Shown piece after piece: positions 10,762-22,112 of a stretch of DNA of 64,000 nt; position 1 is the first letter of the stretch, and each line of letters starts with the position of its first letter. The stretch comes from Liriodendron chinense (lineage: Eukaryota; Streptophyta; Magnoliopsida; Magnoliales; Magnoliaceae), in assembly GCA_003013855.2 (NCBI GenBank), contig ML058528.1, positions 186,001-250,000 on the forward strand, read 5' to 3'. The translations under genes and the position numbers were made by a program. A model generated the notes under the pieces. The model did not search any database. It was not told the DNA's origin and saw only the letters and a list, made by a program, of their open reading frames with translations.

Positions 10762-11198
10762 ATGGAAGACACACCATTTGAGCCTTCGCCTCTAACCGAG
10801 AACAAGCCTCTTCCATCTAGTATCAATGCTCTAAAGCTCGACTTAAAACCATTGCCTACAGATTTGAAATATGTATATTTAGGTCGGGATGAGACATATC
10901 CGGTGGTGATTTCTTCCCACTTGGATAGGAACAAGAGAGTAGGCTGATTACTACTCTAGAAGAGCATAAAAATGCCATCAGGTGATCAATTACGAATCTT
11001 AAAGGCATAGACCCCCTGATTTGTACTCATCGTATACACCTTGAGGAGAATGCGAAGACATCTAAGCAAACACAAAGATGCCTCAATCCAAACATGGAGG
11101 AGGTGATTAGGCCGAGGGGTTGAAATTATTTGATGTAAGTATCATCTACCCAATATTTAATAGTCAATGGGTGAGTCCAACTCAAGTTGTGCCTAAGA
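10762..11198 (+). pseudogene. pol: Athila pol, start of the RT region (truncated)
   Basis: The segment at 10762-10947 carries LKLDLKPLPTDLKYVYLG and VVISSHL, the conserved linker just before RT in Athila pol. Degraded sequence follows to about 11195, with recognisable CTHRIHLEENAK- and WVSPTQVV-like pieces. It stops abruptly at the CACTA terminus at 11199, so the RT catalytic part is absent. Confidence 0.75.
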
Positions 11199-11221
11199 CA
11201 CTACGCCAATATCGCAAAAAA

Positions 11222-11525
11222 ACGACGGATAAAGTTCGTCGTTAATTGTCATTAACGACGGACTTCGTTCGTCGCATGGTCACACGTTTTTTTGCAAGTC
11301 GTTAATCATAAACGACAAACCAAATCCGTCGTTAAATTACGACGGATATAGTCCGTCGTTTATTTAACGACGAACTATATCCGTCGTAACCTCCAAAACC
11401 ATCATCGTTCCAGCAATGGATTGTATTCGTCGTTGTAAAAATAACGACGGATCAAATCCGTCGATAATACTAGGATCTGTCAGTTTTTTTGTAACATCAT
11501 CGACGGATCTGGTCCGTCGTTAATT
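11222..11525. repeat. Left subterminal repeats of the CACTA element
   Basis: About six palindromic units of the form acgacgga-(4 to 6 bases)-tccgtcgt, for example around 11340-11362. They are probably the binding sites for a cognate transposase, as known for CACTA subterminal repeats; this is inferred. Confidence 0.8.
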
Positions 11526-12379
11526 TTTTAAAAAAAAAATTCAGCTTGCATTTGTTGCATTTTGAATTTCTTACACCTTATATCATCGAAGCAATACAAA
11601 CCAATTCAATACATAAACTAAACTAACCATTTCTAATTCACACATCCATCATTTATTGCATATTAAATTTCTTACATCTTGCGAACTAGCTGCGGACATC
11701 TTAACTATCCGATTACATCAGCAAGAAACTATATTAGTCTTTCAATCAACAATGCAGCAACAAAATCTTTTGAAACCCTCCAGTTAAGCTATCTTTCTAA
11801 AACAGTAAGGCTTTTAGTGTGCATGGGAAAATTGTGGGACGACCCCATTCGAATGAGGAATTCGAAGCAAACCGCAAAGCAGAACCTGAAATCATGATTT
11901 TGAAAGAACTAATTAAGCTGTTGATTAAATAATGACAAGGATGGAGTTTACATAAATGAATTGGTGATATTCAAAACCAGACATATACCATGAACCCAAG
12001 AAATAAAATGTCATATTGATAAGCAGGCGAGTTTTTCATATTGAACTACCTCCGGTTGAGCCAGCTGTGAAGCTATGCTATGATTGAAAAACTAAAGGCT
12101 GTACAGCTGGTATTATGATAGCAATGATGTAAACTGGTGGAACTTGCATCATATCCTGCAGTTTCAGCACATGAAGCAAACAATTAGTAAAATAGCAACA
12201 AATGCTTGCATAGAAGGTTTCAATGGTCGGCATTTCTATCCCCACTGTTTTGTGAAGTGTGGCCAACTTGAGTTTGGGATCTCCATCGTGTTTGGGCTCA
12301 GATCCTAACACAAATGTCATGGTGGGTGCCACAGATCCTAACACCGGGTTACAAGGTGAGATCCATCCTATCAATCATT
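11526..12379. other. CACTA interior without recognisable genes
   Basis: No coding similarity or repeat structure seen apart from a T/A-rich start. Small ORFs here have no domain features. Confidence 0.4.
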
Positions 12380-13130
12380 GTCACATGGCTGTGCAGCCGA
12401 AAACTCTGTGAGGACCACCATGATGTCCACCTGACATCCGATCCTTCCATCATTTTTGGGAGATCCAAAATTCGAGTAAGCCACACCATAGAAAACAATA
12501 GGAATGGAAACACCAACCATTGAAAATTTCCTGAGGCCCACAGTCATCCTTAAATACCATCCATTCCTGATCCAAAACTTCTATGGGCCCCAATGAAGTT
12601 TTGATGGTGGATGTTCAATTCCCAGCAATTCTTGTGGCATGGCCTACTGAGTTTTGAATGTTACACAGACATGTGGTAGGCCCCACAGAGTTTTAGCTTA
12701 CACGAGGGACGCGGATTAGCTACTGACAGGTTGAGTAGCTACCTCCCTACACCAACTTATGTGGGCCTCACCATGATGTATGTTTTGTATCCACACCGTC
12801 CATCCATTTGGAGAGATCATTTTAGGACATGAACCAAAGAATGAAGCAGATCCAAAGCTCCAGTGGACCTCACCAAAGAAAACAACGGGGATTGATCTCT
12901 TACCATTAAAAACTTGTTGGGGCCATAGGAGTTTTCGATCAAGCTGATATTTAAATTTTCCCTTCTTCCATGTCTGTGTGAACTTATGAACAGGTTGGAT
13001 CTCAAATAAAAATCATGGTGGGCCCTACGAAGGTTTCAACGCTCAGCGTTACTGTCCCCACTATTTTCTTTTGTGGAGTCCACTTGAGAATTTTGGCTTA
13101 CACGAGCACCATGTAAGAAAGTTGCGCGCA
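12380..13130. repeat. MITE-derived sequence (two degraded units)
   Basis: Contains the same core as the MITE chain farther right: catgatgtatg, ccacaccgtccatcc, cattttagga, gatccaaa, gatcaagctgatatt and aacaggttggat. Two adjoining units seem present, roughly 12380-12700 and 12710-13130, the second starting at gtgggcctcacc and closing near ggcttacacgag. Ends and target duplications are not clear. Confidence 0.6.
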
Positions 13131-13239
13131 ACTAGTGTCCTGCTTTAACATCTCCTCACCATCAAAGATAAGGAGGACAAAATCATCGCTATGAAGGTAA
13201 AATATTATCAAAATCTCAGTAATATCAAAGTGCTCTTAC

Positions 13240-13318
13240 CTTTGAGATTTAGGGACCCATTGAGCCAATTATCTCCCAAATCCAAAGCCTCCAGCTTGCT
13301 CAAAATTGCCAATTCTGC
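13240..13318 (-). pseudogene. Captured exon fragment, leucine-rich repeat protein
   Basis: The minus strand encodes LAILSKLEALDLGDNWLNGSL, one plant-type leucine-rich repeat (LxxLxxLxLxxNxLxGxL). A consensus donor follows (AAAG then gtaagagc, intron from 13239). The pattern is that of receptor-like LRR proteins. Only one exon is recognisable. Since it lies inside the CACTA element, it is read as a captured fragment, not a resident gene. Confidence 0.6.
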
Positions 13319-13330
13319 CCAAATTTGAAA

Positions 13331-14673
13331 AATAATAAAAGCATTAAAGGAGTTTGTAAATGTGATTGATGCTATCCATGGCAAAAGCTAACATAAATGG
13401 TAGATTGAAACCAGCAATAGATCCAAAACCTTCAGAAAATGCACACGATTTCGAAAATCTAGCCAACGGACCTAAAGAAACGCCAATTTTGCAAGAAACA
13501 AAACTGAGCCATGATGCATGCTATTGTATGTTTCTCCATTTTGATAAAATCTTTGCATTTGGATATATTTATCTCTGTTCCAGGAGGAAGCAGCAGACAA
13601 CACTAAAAACCAAACGGAGAAATAGTTCACTCATTAACAGAAAAAAGGTGTCAAGAAGCATACATTGATGGACCAACTGTTTAACAGAAAAAGGTGTCAA
13701 GAAACAGTTCACTCATTAATAGTTCACACATTCAAATTCCTATATTTCAGTTGAAATGTTAGCAATTCAAACCAAATCCAAAAGGCAAAGTTCAAAATTT
13801 GAGATGAAAAGGTTAATTTGTAATGTTTCTTATTGTTGTAAGTTGATGATTTTTACCTTTTTTCTATTCGGTGAATATATCTGGTTAGGTGAAGACAGCT
13901 TTGAACTATCATTGTCTTGGACAAATCTTCTACGTCCAACCTACAAACACCACAAGATTCAGCCCAAGAATGAAAAAAAGAAGAGCGATTATTTTACAAA
14001 CATTCAAAACCATATCAATAAGCCTACCTTCTTAATGCATAAGGATATAAGTTGTTGTGTAGATTCTCCCAAACCAACCGAAAGATATCAATGGGGTGGC
14101 CGCTAAAACATTTCTCGTCTGAAGTCGATTTGCATTTCACGCTCACGAACTTGGGATTTGCATTTTAGCATAATACATATGTATGATTCATGTGTCAACA
14201 AGCTCCCAGTCTAGAGATCCCAAGTCTGTCTGCATCTTGTTTCCAAGCAGATCCATGCCTCTGATGCTAAGATTGCCTGAACCAGCTGATTTTTCTGCCT
14301 TGATTTGGACCATTGTCCAACTTGTTTTGTAAGGACTTAGTTTTATCCTGCAACAAAGCGACTATTAAAGCACTTCATTGATAGTAAAGGAAAAAAAAAT
14401 CCATGCATGAATTCTTTTTCAGCACTCCAAAAATTCATGCTGAAATATCCATCCAGGCAAATGCAAATCTGATCCAAAGTCTTCTAGATGGCTGTTTGGC
14501 TAAGGAACATGCCCATTTTGGGCATAGTTTCTGAAAAGTTCTTAATCAAAATAAACAAATGTTCTATCAAATGGTGATTTCAGATACATCCAAACAGTGC
14601 CTATGTTAGGTATAGATGTTGTACAAAAATGCAACTACAAGAAGAATGAAATGTTAGCATCAAAGATGTTTAC
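13331..14673. other. CACTA interior, non-coding
   Basis: Intron-like, AT-rich. A short minus-strand open stretch near 14195-14310 could be another exon, but I cannot name it. The small ORFs at 13366-14106 have no domain features. Confidence 0.35.
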
Positions 14674-14819
14674 CATGCCTATATAGGAGATTCTGTTGTA
14701 GCTAAGATCAAGAACTCGCAATCGTGTTAGTTCTTTGAGACTCTCGATTGCAGAGATCTTGTTCCTTGATAAGTTAAGGGTGTGAAGGCTCTTGGCTAGT
14801 GACCCTGGTGTGATATGAA
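14674..14819 (-). pseudogene. Captured LRR exon (dynein-light-chain-1-like LRR protein)
   Basis: A clean 146-bp exon on the minus strand: the acceptor CTTGCAG precedes 14819 and a GTAAAC donor follows 14674. It encodes two SDS22-type repeats including LHTLNLSRNKISAIE and LRVLDLSYNRIS. The wording matches what I recall of the plant LRR family annotated as outer-arm dynein light chain 1-like, but that name comes from memory and is tentative. The LRR class itself is clear. The reading frame is open across the exon. No other exon of the same gene is recognised nearby. Confidence 0.7.
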
Positions 14820-15049
14820 CTGCAAGAAAAAAGAGAAAAAAAATCAGGTTATTACAATATGTAGAAAGGATGAATTTGCTTCTGTCAGTTAAAAATTGTT
14901 TGTAAATTTTACGTATACCTAAGGATATCTAAAGCAAGGTACAGAAATCTAGTACCTTGCTTAGGCTAATTATTGAATGGTTAGATAGAGATCCCATAGG
15001 TATGGTGTAGGGATGGTTACTTATGGTCCAACCAACCGATTGCACTTGA

Positions 15050-15290
15050 GACCTCACACACATGCATGCATGCACGCACGCAGGCACACATCTGTCTGTG
15101 CATGTGTCCATGTGTGTCTGTGCATGCACATGTGCGTCTACATGTGCATGTAGGTGTGGGTGTGGGTGTGCTTACATGTGTGTATGCATGCATGAGTGCA
15201 TGGACCTGTGGTTGGGTGTGGATGTGTGTGGGTGGGCGGGTGTGTGTGTGTGTGTGTGCACTCATGTTTGTGTGTGCGCATATCTATAAC
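15050..15290. repeat. Mixed (TG)n / (CATG)n microsatellite
   Basis: A run of catgcatgcacgcacg, tgtgtg and gtgggtgtg words. Open frames on both strands across it (Cys/His/Val-rich) are artefacts. Confidence 0.9.
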
Positions 15291-15471
15291 AAGCTAACAA
15301 CATAAAATTAAACAAGAGGAAGAGTTATCTTGAAAGATTTGGCATCAATTTCAACAAGGTTATAATCATGAGGAAGAATGGGAGATTGGAGATGAGATAA
15401 TTTTTATAAAGGAAACAGTTACATATAAAGGAAGATAAGAGCCCAATATAGTGATCAGAAAGAAATAGTAC

Positions 15472-16140
15472 TTGCAATGCATATGTAAGACGTATGTTTT
15501 CCTCGATTATCTCTTGTCTATACGACAGAGCTTTTGATGCGGCCTCAACAAGGTCTTGCTGCTGCTGATCAAATGCCTGATTGCAAACATTCAATTCAAG
15601 AAGCTCATTAATTAGCCAAGAAAAATAATGGCACAGAATAGAAATTCCACTTACCATGCGCATATGAGCGATGCGTTTTTCCAAAATTTATTTCTCATTG
15701 TGTATTTGTGCTTCCTATTTAGTAATCAGAATGGAGGCATTCAATTAATGTCTAATTATAAAGAAGAAGAAGAAGAAGAAGAAGAAGAAGAATAGTGGAT
15801 CAAGGAAATGATGCATATCCATTCAGGCAGAAAAACAAGTTCAGATACGATTTCCCTGCCTTCATAGAATAGTCAGCAAGATGTTTCCGAAGCAGCACAA
15901 TTTCCTCTTCATGTTCTCTGACTTTGAGTACGAGATCCTGCATCAAAGGAAGCATTTGGTCCAACACACAGCAAGCAATTGAATGGAAGCACATTGCCAT
16001 TCTGGCTGGTACCTATACCAATAACACAGTAAGAAAATACCTGCTTCAAAATATTGTTTGAATTATTTACTTCAGACATTTGCATCAGCCCATGGCCTGA
16101 TAAGCCAAACTTAGGATCATATTCTCCTTCCTTCTGGTAC
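15472..16140 (-). pseudogene. Captured four-exon fragment of a coiled-coil protein gene
   Basis: Four consecutive minus-strand exons with splice signals: 16041-16140 (acceptor TATAG, donor GTATTT; contains EYDPKFGLSGHGLMQ), 15860-15937 (acceptor GATGCAG, donor GC; VREHEEEIVLLRKHLADYS), 15655-15714 (donor GTAAGT; EKRIAHMRM) and 15472-15586 (acceptor ATCAG, donor GTACTA; AFDQQQQDLVEAASKALSY then RQEIIEENIRLTYAL). Heptad-like charge patterns suggest a coiled coil. Exon 15655-15714 has an in-frame TAA at 15688-15690, so the copy is dead. I do not know the host gene name. The intact exon/intron layout means capture was at DNA level, not retroposition. Confidence 0.72.
15763..15793. repeat. (GAA)n microsatellite
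   Basis: About ten gaa units inside an intron of the captured coiled-coil gene fragment. Confidence 0.9.
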
Positions 16141-16149
16141 CTATACCAA

Positions 16150-17440
16150 CAACATCAGAAGTTAATAATGGCTTCCTCATGTTAGATAGTCAATGAATGT
16201 CTTATCAACTCAAGTTGATGTCCAGCCGGGTTGGGTCAACTTGAAGGCCTGGTCCAATCGACTTGAAGACTCAACTAGGCAGCATTCATTCCGGCTGGCT
16301 TCAAAAGAAGTTGGCCTCAATTTCAGCTTTCGTGCTACTCCATCACCATGATCCATCTTTGTATCACTTCTCCTTCTTAGTGGTTCATTCTGTGTTTTTG
16401 TCTTCTTAGTGGTTTTGGTTATGAATTTGCTTCGCTTTGTTGTTGTGTAGTGGAGGGGTTAGTGGATTTGGCAACCCTTTCTGAATGTAAATGGATTTTG
16501 TTTCCACATCAATAAAATTACAAGTAGTGTGTTCCCTATTTTCAGCTAAAAAGAAAGGAAAAAAAGGGGACAAAAAAAAAAGCAAACAGAAAGAAAGGAA
16601 AAGAAGAAGAAGAAGAAGAAGAAGATACCATGTTCCATTCTTTCTCCTAGAGATGCTTGCAAAAGGACTGTATTGTAAGATACTGTTTTTGCAAGAAACA
16701 ATTTCCCTACTATTAATTTCCAGTGGTGTGCTCCACTGCTTTGGATCTTCCCCAATTTTGGGTTCATGAACTAAAATGAATCTGACTTAATTTTGAGTTC
16801 ATTCACTAAAATGATTCGATGAAATGGAAGGACCACGTGCATAAAACACATACATCACCATGGACCCCACAATGCAGTCACTAGGGACCAGGTATCCAGG
16901 CAATCCACACCTAGTATATAAGGGGGGTACCATTCAATGCCTATCAATGAATAAACAGGTGAATATGATGGTGGGCGTCAAGTGGCAAAATAAACCTTTG
17001 AAACTACTGAAAATTTTGACTCAAAACCTGGACAAGTTAGACTCATTTAGAGCAGTTACAGGGTAACTTGGTGACAGGCCAGACTTGACTGGACTCCAAG
17101 AGACTAGTTTGATAATCCAAAATTGAATGCAAATCCATGAATTCGACAAGATTTACCATATCCATATTCTCACTTCCCTGGTCCCAATCACGCCAGAATG
17201 GAATGTGATTATTCTTTGTTCTGTTAAAAAAATGTAGTGAACTCTATGGTCAAAGAGGCACTGTTATTGCAGTGAATCAAATCATTTGCTTCTTGTTTTT
17301 GCTCCCACTTTGTGAAGTTCTGATACTACATTGAGAATGGTGGTTACTAGTTAGATCATCAGTTTAAAAAAAGAATTAATTGTAGGTAGTAAGATGTAGC
17401 AGTTGATGACACTTCTAACTTACCAATAACAGTTATTTTT
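16150..17440. other. CACTA interior, non-coding
   Basis: No confident exons. Contains a second (gaa)n run at about 16600-16626 in a purine-rich stretch (16550-16626) whose Lys/Arg ORF is an artefact, and a scrap of MITE-like wording near 16850-16920. Confidence 0.4.
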
Positions 17441-17453
17441 TAGGTGCTCGACA

Positions 17454-18330
17454 GTCACAGAAGCTACACATGAGTCTTTTCCTGAAGTAGATTTTTTGGC
17501 ATTCATTGAGTCCACTCTTGATGAGCTTGAAGGTAGTCTCCTTGAATGTAACTTTTTCATATGTTACCAGTTAGCTAAGTTTCCTTAATAACTGGTTGCT
17601 TATCAATTAGGCTGATCGGTGACTATATGTCCCTGGTTAGCTCTTTCTTAGAGATAAGCAAGCAGTTATTATCAGGTTATAAACTGAGGGAAAGGTTCCA
17701 CTGCTGAATGCTAATATAAAAGTTAGTCACCAGGCACTCAATTTGAATACACGACTAAAATGCTGCACATGTATGAGATCCTCAGTGTTCATCAATTGGC
17801 CTTTGGTGGACCATGTGTGAAAAATCACAAGAGATCCAGATAAGTTGACTTTTTGCCCTTCCCCCCTATTTTCTCTAGACACCAATTTGTACTTGTGAAA
17901 TGTCCTCCTGTAAGCGGCTAAAATCCTCTGCCCTGTATGCTGGGACGTAACAGATGAATGGCCGGGATCTCATACATGTGTGTCATGTGTACAGAGATAA
18001 GAGTTCTTGATAGCTAGAAAATAATTAATTGTGTCATTTATCCTAAACTGATGACATTATTTATTATTTTTACATATCATGGTTGAGATTTTATTGATAA
18101 TATCCAAAGCTGCTATCTCAACCAGAAACTGACCAGGAGGGGTGAACTTGTTTTCAGCAGTATTGGTATTAACCACCTATTTGTACCCAATTAACTTCAT
18201 AGTTCCCTTCCACTAGTTGTGAAGCATCTTATTATGTTTTTTTTTCCCCGATGAAATTACAGGTCCTCATCACCGTTGGTTGAATAGAACTGTGGAAAGT
18301 CAGGGTTCCTTCAGCAGGGATAGGATTTTC
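17454..18330 (+). pseudogene. Captured two-exon fragment, unidentified gene
   Basis: The plus-strand exon starting near 17455 and ending at 17532 encodes ESFPEVDFLAFIESTLDELE. Its donor is GAAG then gtagtc. The next exon begins at 18263 after the acceptor ATTACAG and encodes PHHRWLNRTVESQGSFS. The two join in phase across a 730-bp intron (17533-18262), with the split codon completing a Gly. I do not recognise the protein. Its strand is opposite to the LRR and coiled-coil fragments, so at least two separate captures are involved. Confidence 0.5.
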
Positions 18331-18419
18331 CTGGTTTTTGTGAGTGGGTTCCTCGAGGATCCTTTAATGTTTGGCTGCGATCGTATGTTAATGTTTGAAA
18401 GAGTAAAATTGCTTCAGCA

Positions 18420-18560
18420 GAGGTATTTTTTATGAGCATAGACTTTACAAATCCCTAATTAGGGATTCGACAATACAAATCCCTAATTTGGGATTCGACA
18501 ATAAAAATCCAAAAAAGAAAAGAAAGCAAGGTTAGGGTTAGGGTTTTTTACCTGGTGGAG
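18420..18560. repeat. Short direct repeats and a gene-5'-end-like stretch
   Basis: Two copies of acaaatccctaatt followed by gggattcgacaata, then ggttagggttagggtttttt. Read on the minus strand, CCACCAG then GTAAAAAACCC looks like a first-exon donor after a CT-rich leader, perhaps the 5' end of a captured minus-strand gene. Weak. Confidence 0.3.
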
Positions 18561-18650
18561 GAAGTAGAGGAGAGAGAGAGAGGGAGCAGATGTTGTACAC
18601 CCACATGCTGGAACATTTAAACGGGATCGAGAGGGAGGGAAAGAGAGGGA

Positions 18651-18693
<43 letters not shown>

Positions 18694-18784
18694 CCGTGAG
18701 TGAGAGGGGGGGAGGGTCGTGAGTGAGGGGGGGGGGGTGCGTGAGACCGAGAGAGAGAGACAGAGACAGAGAGAGAGCCTGCGT

Positions 18785-18826
<42 letters not shown>

Positions 18827-18842
18827 TGTGCTGAGACAGAGA
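18560..18842. repeat. (GA)n microsatellite cluster
   Basis: Long gagaga runs at 18570-18582, 18640-18690 and 18790-18822, interspersed with g-runs. A further short run follows the first MITE (19371-19390), showing that the MITE landed in this microsatellite. Confidence 0.92.
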
Positions 18843-19369
18843 CGGGAGCGAATTAGATGTTACCCTGGTAACACGCTATTGGGTGTTACCCCTACCGTGT
18901 GGGGCCCATATTGATGTACTTTTTATATATCTATGCCGTCTATCTGTTTTATCATATCATTTTAGTATATGATACAAAACCTTAAGAAGATCCAAATCTC
19001 TGGTGGACCATACCACTAGAAACAGTGATTAATAACTATAAAAAACGTTTTGTGGGCCAAAAAAGTTTTGGATCAAACTGATATTTATATTTTCCCTTCA
19101 TTAAGACCTTATTGACACTATCAAGAGCTTGGATTGCAAATAAACATTACCAAAACCTTACCATGCGCTCTTTGGAATTTTTAATGGTGAGGCACTCAAT
19201 CACACTGTTTCCAGTGGTATGGTCCACTTGAGATTTTTGGAACCTTATCCTAAAATGGGCTGTATAAACGGATGGACGGAGTGGATATACAAAATATCAT
19301 ACATGTGGGCCATACGGTAGGGGTAACACCCACTAAGATGTTCCTGGGGTAACACCTAATTTGCGCCCG
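18843..19369. mobile_element. MULE-type MITE, family 1, copy A (527 bp)
   Basis: Long inverted repeat: cgggagcgaattagatgtta at the left and the complement of cgggcgcaaattaggtgtta at the right. Flanking 9-mers are agacagaga and agacataga (8 of 9 match). Nine-bp duplications with long inverted ends indicate Mutator-like MITEs. Both halves share the core words and could fold into one hairpin. Confidence 0.85.
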
Positions 19370-19430
19370 AGACATAGAGAGAGAGAGAGGTCTCTCTTTT
19401 GGGATTGCGTCAGACTTCGCAATCTCTCTT

Positions 19431-19891
19431 CGTGCAAAGTAAACTCTGTTGGGCCCACCTAGAATGTATGTGCTTCATCTATTCCGTCCATATGTTTTTA
19501 CACATCATTTTAGGGGTTGAGCCCAAAATTTAAGCATATCCAAATCTCAAGTGTACCATGCCACAGGAAACAGTGGGAATAATGATTTCCACCGTTGAAA
19601 CCTTTCCATGCCCCACAGTGATGTTTATTTGTCATCCAACCTGTTCATAAGATAACATGGACATGGATGAAGGGAAAACACAAATATCAGCTTGATCCAA
19701 AACTTCTGTTTCCTCCCAAGAATTTTTCAATGGTAGACATTCAGTTCACACTTTTCCTGTGGTGTGGTCCACTTTAGAACTTTATATGCTTCAATTTTCG
19801 GTTCTGTACTTAAAATTACCTTTTAAGATGGATGGACGGAGTGGATAAAATAAGTAAATCACGGTGGGCCCCTCAAAGTTTACTTTACACG
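19431..19891. mobile_element. MULE-like MITE, family 2
   Basis: Inverted ends cgtgcaaagtaaactctg and caaagtttactttacacg, enclosing the same core (gggcccacct, ccgtccat, cattttagg, gatccaaaacttctg). Target duplication unresolved. Confidence 0.65.
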
Positions 19892-19941
19892 CTTAGCGTG
19901 CGGACGTGCGGAGTTGCTTACCATGCAGTCCGCTTCTGGAA

Positions 19942-20461
19942 GCGACTCGGGTGAGACCGCGGAACCAGCGATGTGGGTGGGACCCTGAACCTAGGGCCCA
20001 CCTCGATGTATTCCTTGTAGATCCATGCCGTTAATCTGCTTTTCCAGATTATTTTGTACTATGGTAACAAAAATGAAGAAGATTAAAATTTTGAGTGGAC
20101 TACAACATAAGAAACACTGGTTAATGACCATTAAAAACCTTTTGTGAGCCACAAAAGTTTTCTATCAACCTGATATATTTTTTTTCCTTTCATCCCTGTC
20201 TATGTGCCCTTATCAACAGATTGGATGGTCAATAAACATTACGGTGGACTCCAGGAAATTTTTAATGGTCACAGTTGAATGATAATTGTTTCTTGGGTTG
20301 TGGTCCACCTAAAATTTGCATCTGTTTCATTTTTGGTACTGTATCCTAAAATAATACGAAGAAACAGATGGACGGCATGGATCTACAAAGAATACATCCA
20401 GTTGGGCCCTGAGTTCAGGGTCCCACCCACATCGCTGGTTCGGGTGTCTCACCCAAGTCGC
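19942..20461. mobile_element. MULE-like MITE, family 3
   Basis: Inverted ends gcgactcgggtgagac and gtctcacccaagtcgc, then a long matched arm (accagcgatgtgggtgggac and its complement), and the common core between. About 60 bp of terminal arm differ wholly from families 1, 2 and 4. Duplication unresolved. Confidence 0.7.
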
Positions 20462-20476
20462 ACCAGCCCATTTCTT

Positions 20477-21014
20477 GGGCGGAGTGAATTAGATGTTACC
20501 CTGGTAACACCTTAGTGGGTGTTACCCCTACCGTGTGTGGCCTAGATTGATGTATCTTTTATATATCCATGCCGTCCATTTGTTGTTAAGTCTAATTTTA
20601 AGATGAAATGCAAAATTATAAGAACTTCCAGATCTCGGGTGGACCACACCAATAGAAATAATGATGAATAATCATTAAAAGCATTTCGCGGGCCACAAAA
20701 GTTTTAGATCAAGCTGATCTTCAAAATTTCCATTCATCCAGATCTTCCTGACATTATCAAGAGCTTGGATTGAAAATAAACATTACAGAAACATTACCAT
20801 GGGCTCTTTGGAATTTTTAATGGTGGGCACTCAATCAGCACTGTTTCCAGTGGTAAGGTCCACTTGAGATTTGGATTTGCATAATTTTGGGAAGACCATC
20901 CTAAAATGGGCCGTAGAAGCGGATGGACAGCATGGATATACAAAATACTATCTATGTGGGCCAGTAGGTGTAACACCCACGGTGTTGTTCCCTGGTAACA
21001 CCTAATTCGCCCCC
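20477..21014. mobile_element. MULE-type MITE, family 1, copy B
   Basis: Ends gcggagtgaattagatgtta and taacacctaattcgcccc. Same family as 18843-19369 and 21563-22103, with the same gtgggtgttacccctaccgt sub-end. A left-hand deletion or mutation blurs the target duplication. Confidence 0.75.
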
Positions 21015-21023
21015 CCTTTGGAA

Positions 21024-21552
21024 GGGCGCGGATTTCCAGCGAAAGCCTTGCGCAGGAAGTTCCTGCGCTGGGAACCAAGGTGGGGCCCACAGTGATTATT
21101 TTGATAAATCCACCCCATCCATCCGTTTTGGGAGCTCATTTTAGGACATGAGAACAAAAATGAACCCGATCTAAGACTCAAGTGGGCCAAAAACATGAGG
21201 ATTGAACGTCCACAGTTGAAATATTTGTAGAGCCACAGGTGTTTCGAATTAGGATAATATTTGTGTTTCCTGTTCATCCCAGTAGTAGTGACGTTATGAA
21301 CGGTATGGATGTCATATAAACATCACCCTGGACCCCAGGGAGGTTTCAATGGTAGTAATTTACCTACCCACCTTTTCCTTTAGTGAGGCCCACTTGAGTC
21401 TTGGATCAGGTTCATTTTTGTTTTCATGTACTAAAATGAGCTCCCAAAACGGATGGATGAGGTGGATTTATCGAAAAACATCACTGTGGGCCCCACCTTG
21501 GTTCCCAGTGCAGGAACTTCCTGCGCGAGGCTTTCGCAGGAAATCCGCGCCC
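21024..21552. mobile_element. MULE-type MITE, family 4 (529 bp)
   Basis: Ends GGGCGCGGATTTCC and GGAAATCCGCGCCC, each followed inward by a matching arm with gcgcaggaagttcctgcgc, itself a palindrome. Flanking 9-mers are cctttggaa and cctttataa (7 of 9). Same common core as the others. Confidence 0.82.
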
Positions 21553-21562
21553 CCTTTATAAG

Positions 21563-22103
21563 GGGGCGCGAATTAGGTGTTACCCCGAGAACAACTAAGT
21601 GGGTGTTACCCCTACCGTATGGCCCACATGGATGATATTTTGTATATCCACTCCGTCCATCCTTTTCTACGGCCCATTTTAGGAAGAGGTTTCAAAAATT
21701 ATGCAGATCTAAATTTCAAGTGGACCATACCACTAGAAACAGTGTGATTGAGTGCCATACCATTAAAAATTCCAAAGAGCCCATCGTAAGGTTTTGGTAA
21801 TTTTTATTTGCAATCCAAGCTCTTGCTAATGTCAATAAGGTCTTGATGAAGGTAAAATACAAATATCAGATTGATCAAAAAAATTTGTGACCCACAAAAT
21901 GTTTTTAATGGTTATTCATCACTGTTTCTAATGTTATAGTCCACCTGAGATTTGGATCTTCTTAGGGTTTTGGATCACATCCTCAAATCATGTGTAAAAA
22001 CATATAGGCTGCGTGGATATATAAATAATACAACATGGTGGGCCCCACACGGTTAAGGTAACACCCACTAAGCTGTTCCCGGGGTAACACCTAATTCGCG
22101 CCC
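21563..22103. mobile_element. MULE-type MITE, family 1, copy C (541 bp)
   Basis: Ends GGGGCGCGAATTAGGTG and CACCTAATTCGCGCCC. Flanked by a perfect 9-bp duplication ctttataag (21554-21562 and 22104-22112). This is the cleanest copy and supports the Mutator-like class. Confidence 0.9.
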
Positions 22104-22112
22104 CTTTATAAG

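Larger units (their letters stand above)
5570..11198 (+). mobile_element. Ty3/gypsy Athila-type retrotransposon, 5' part
   Basis: The order on the plus strand is LTR, tRNA-Asp-type primer site, ~650-bp leader, gag, protease and start of RT. It is then cut at 11199 by the left end of a CACTA transposon. The Athila assignment rests on the gag motif YNPSWRNHPNFSWRNG, the LRSGK motif near the gag end, and the primer-site type. It contains a hAT MITE (10060-10563). Frameshifts and stops throughout gag show an inactive copy. The rest of pol is not found to the right of the CACTA element. Confidence 0.9.

Noticed and set aside
15017..15305. Overlapping Cys/His/Val-rich ORFs on both strands
   Set aside because: They are read-through of a (TG)n/(CATG)n microsatellite.
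16491..16769. Lys/Arg-rich 92-aa ORF and its antisense Phe-rich partner
   Set aside because: Purine run and (gaa)n repeat; no domain features.
18530..18550. ggttagggttaggg as a telomere-like repeat
   Set aside because: Only two units and not the plant TTTAGGG repeat; reads better as a leader or intron-start stretch.
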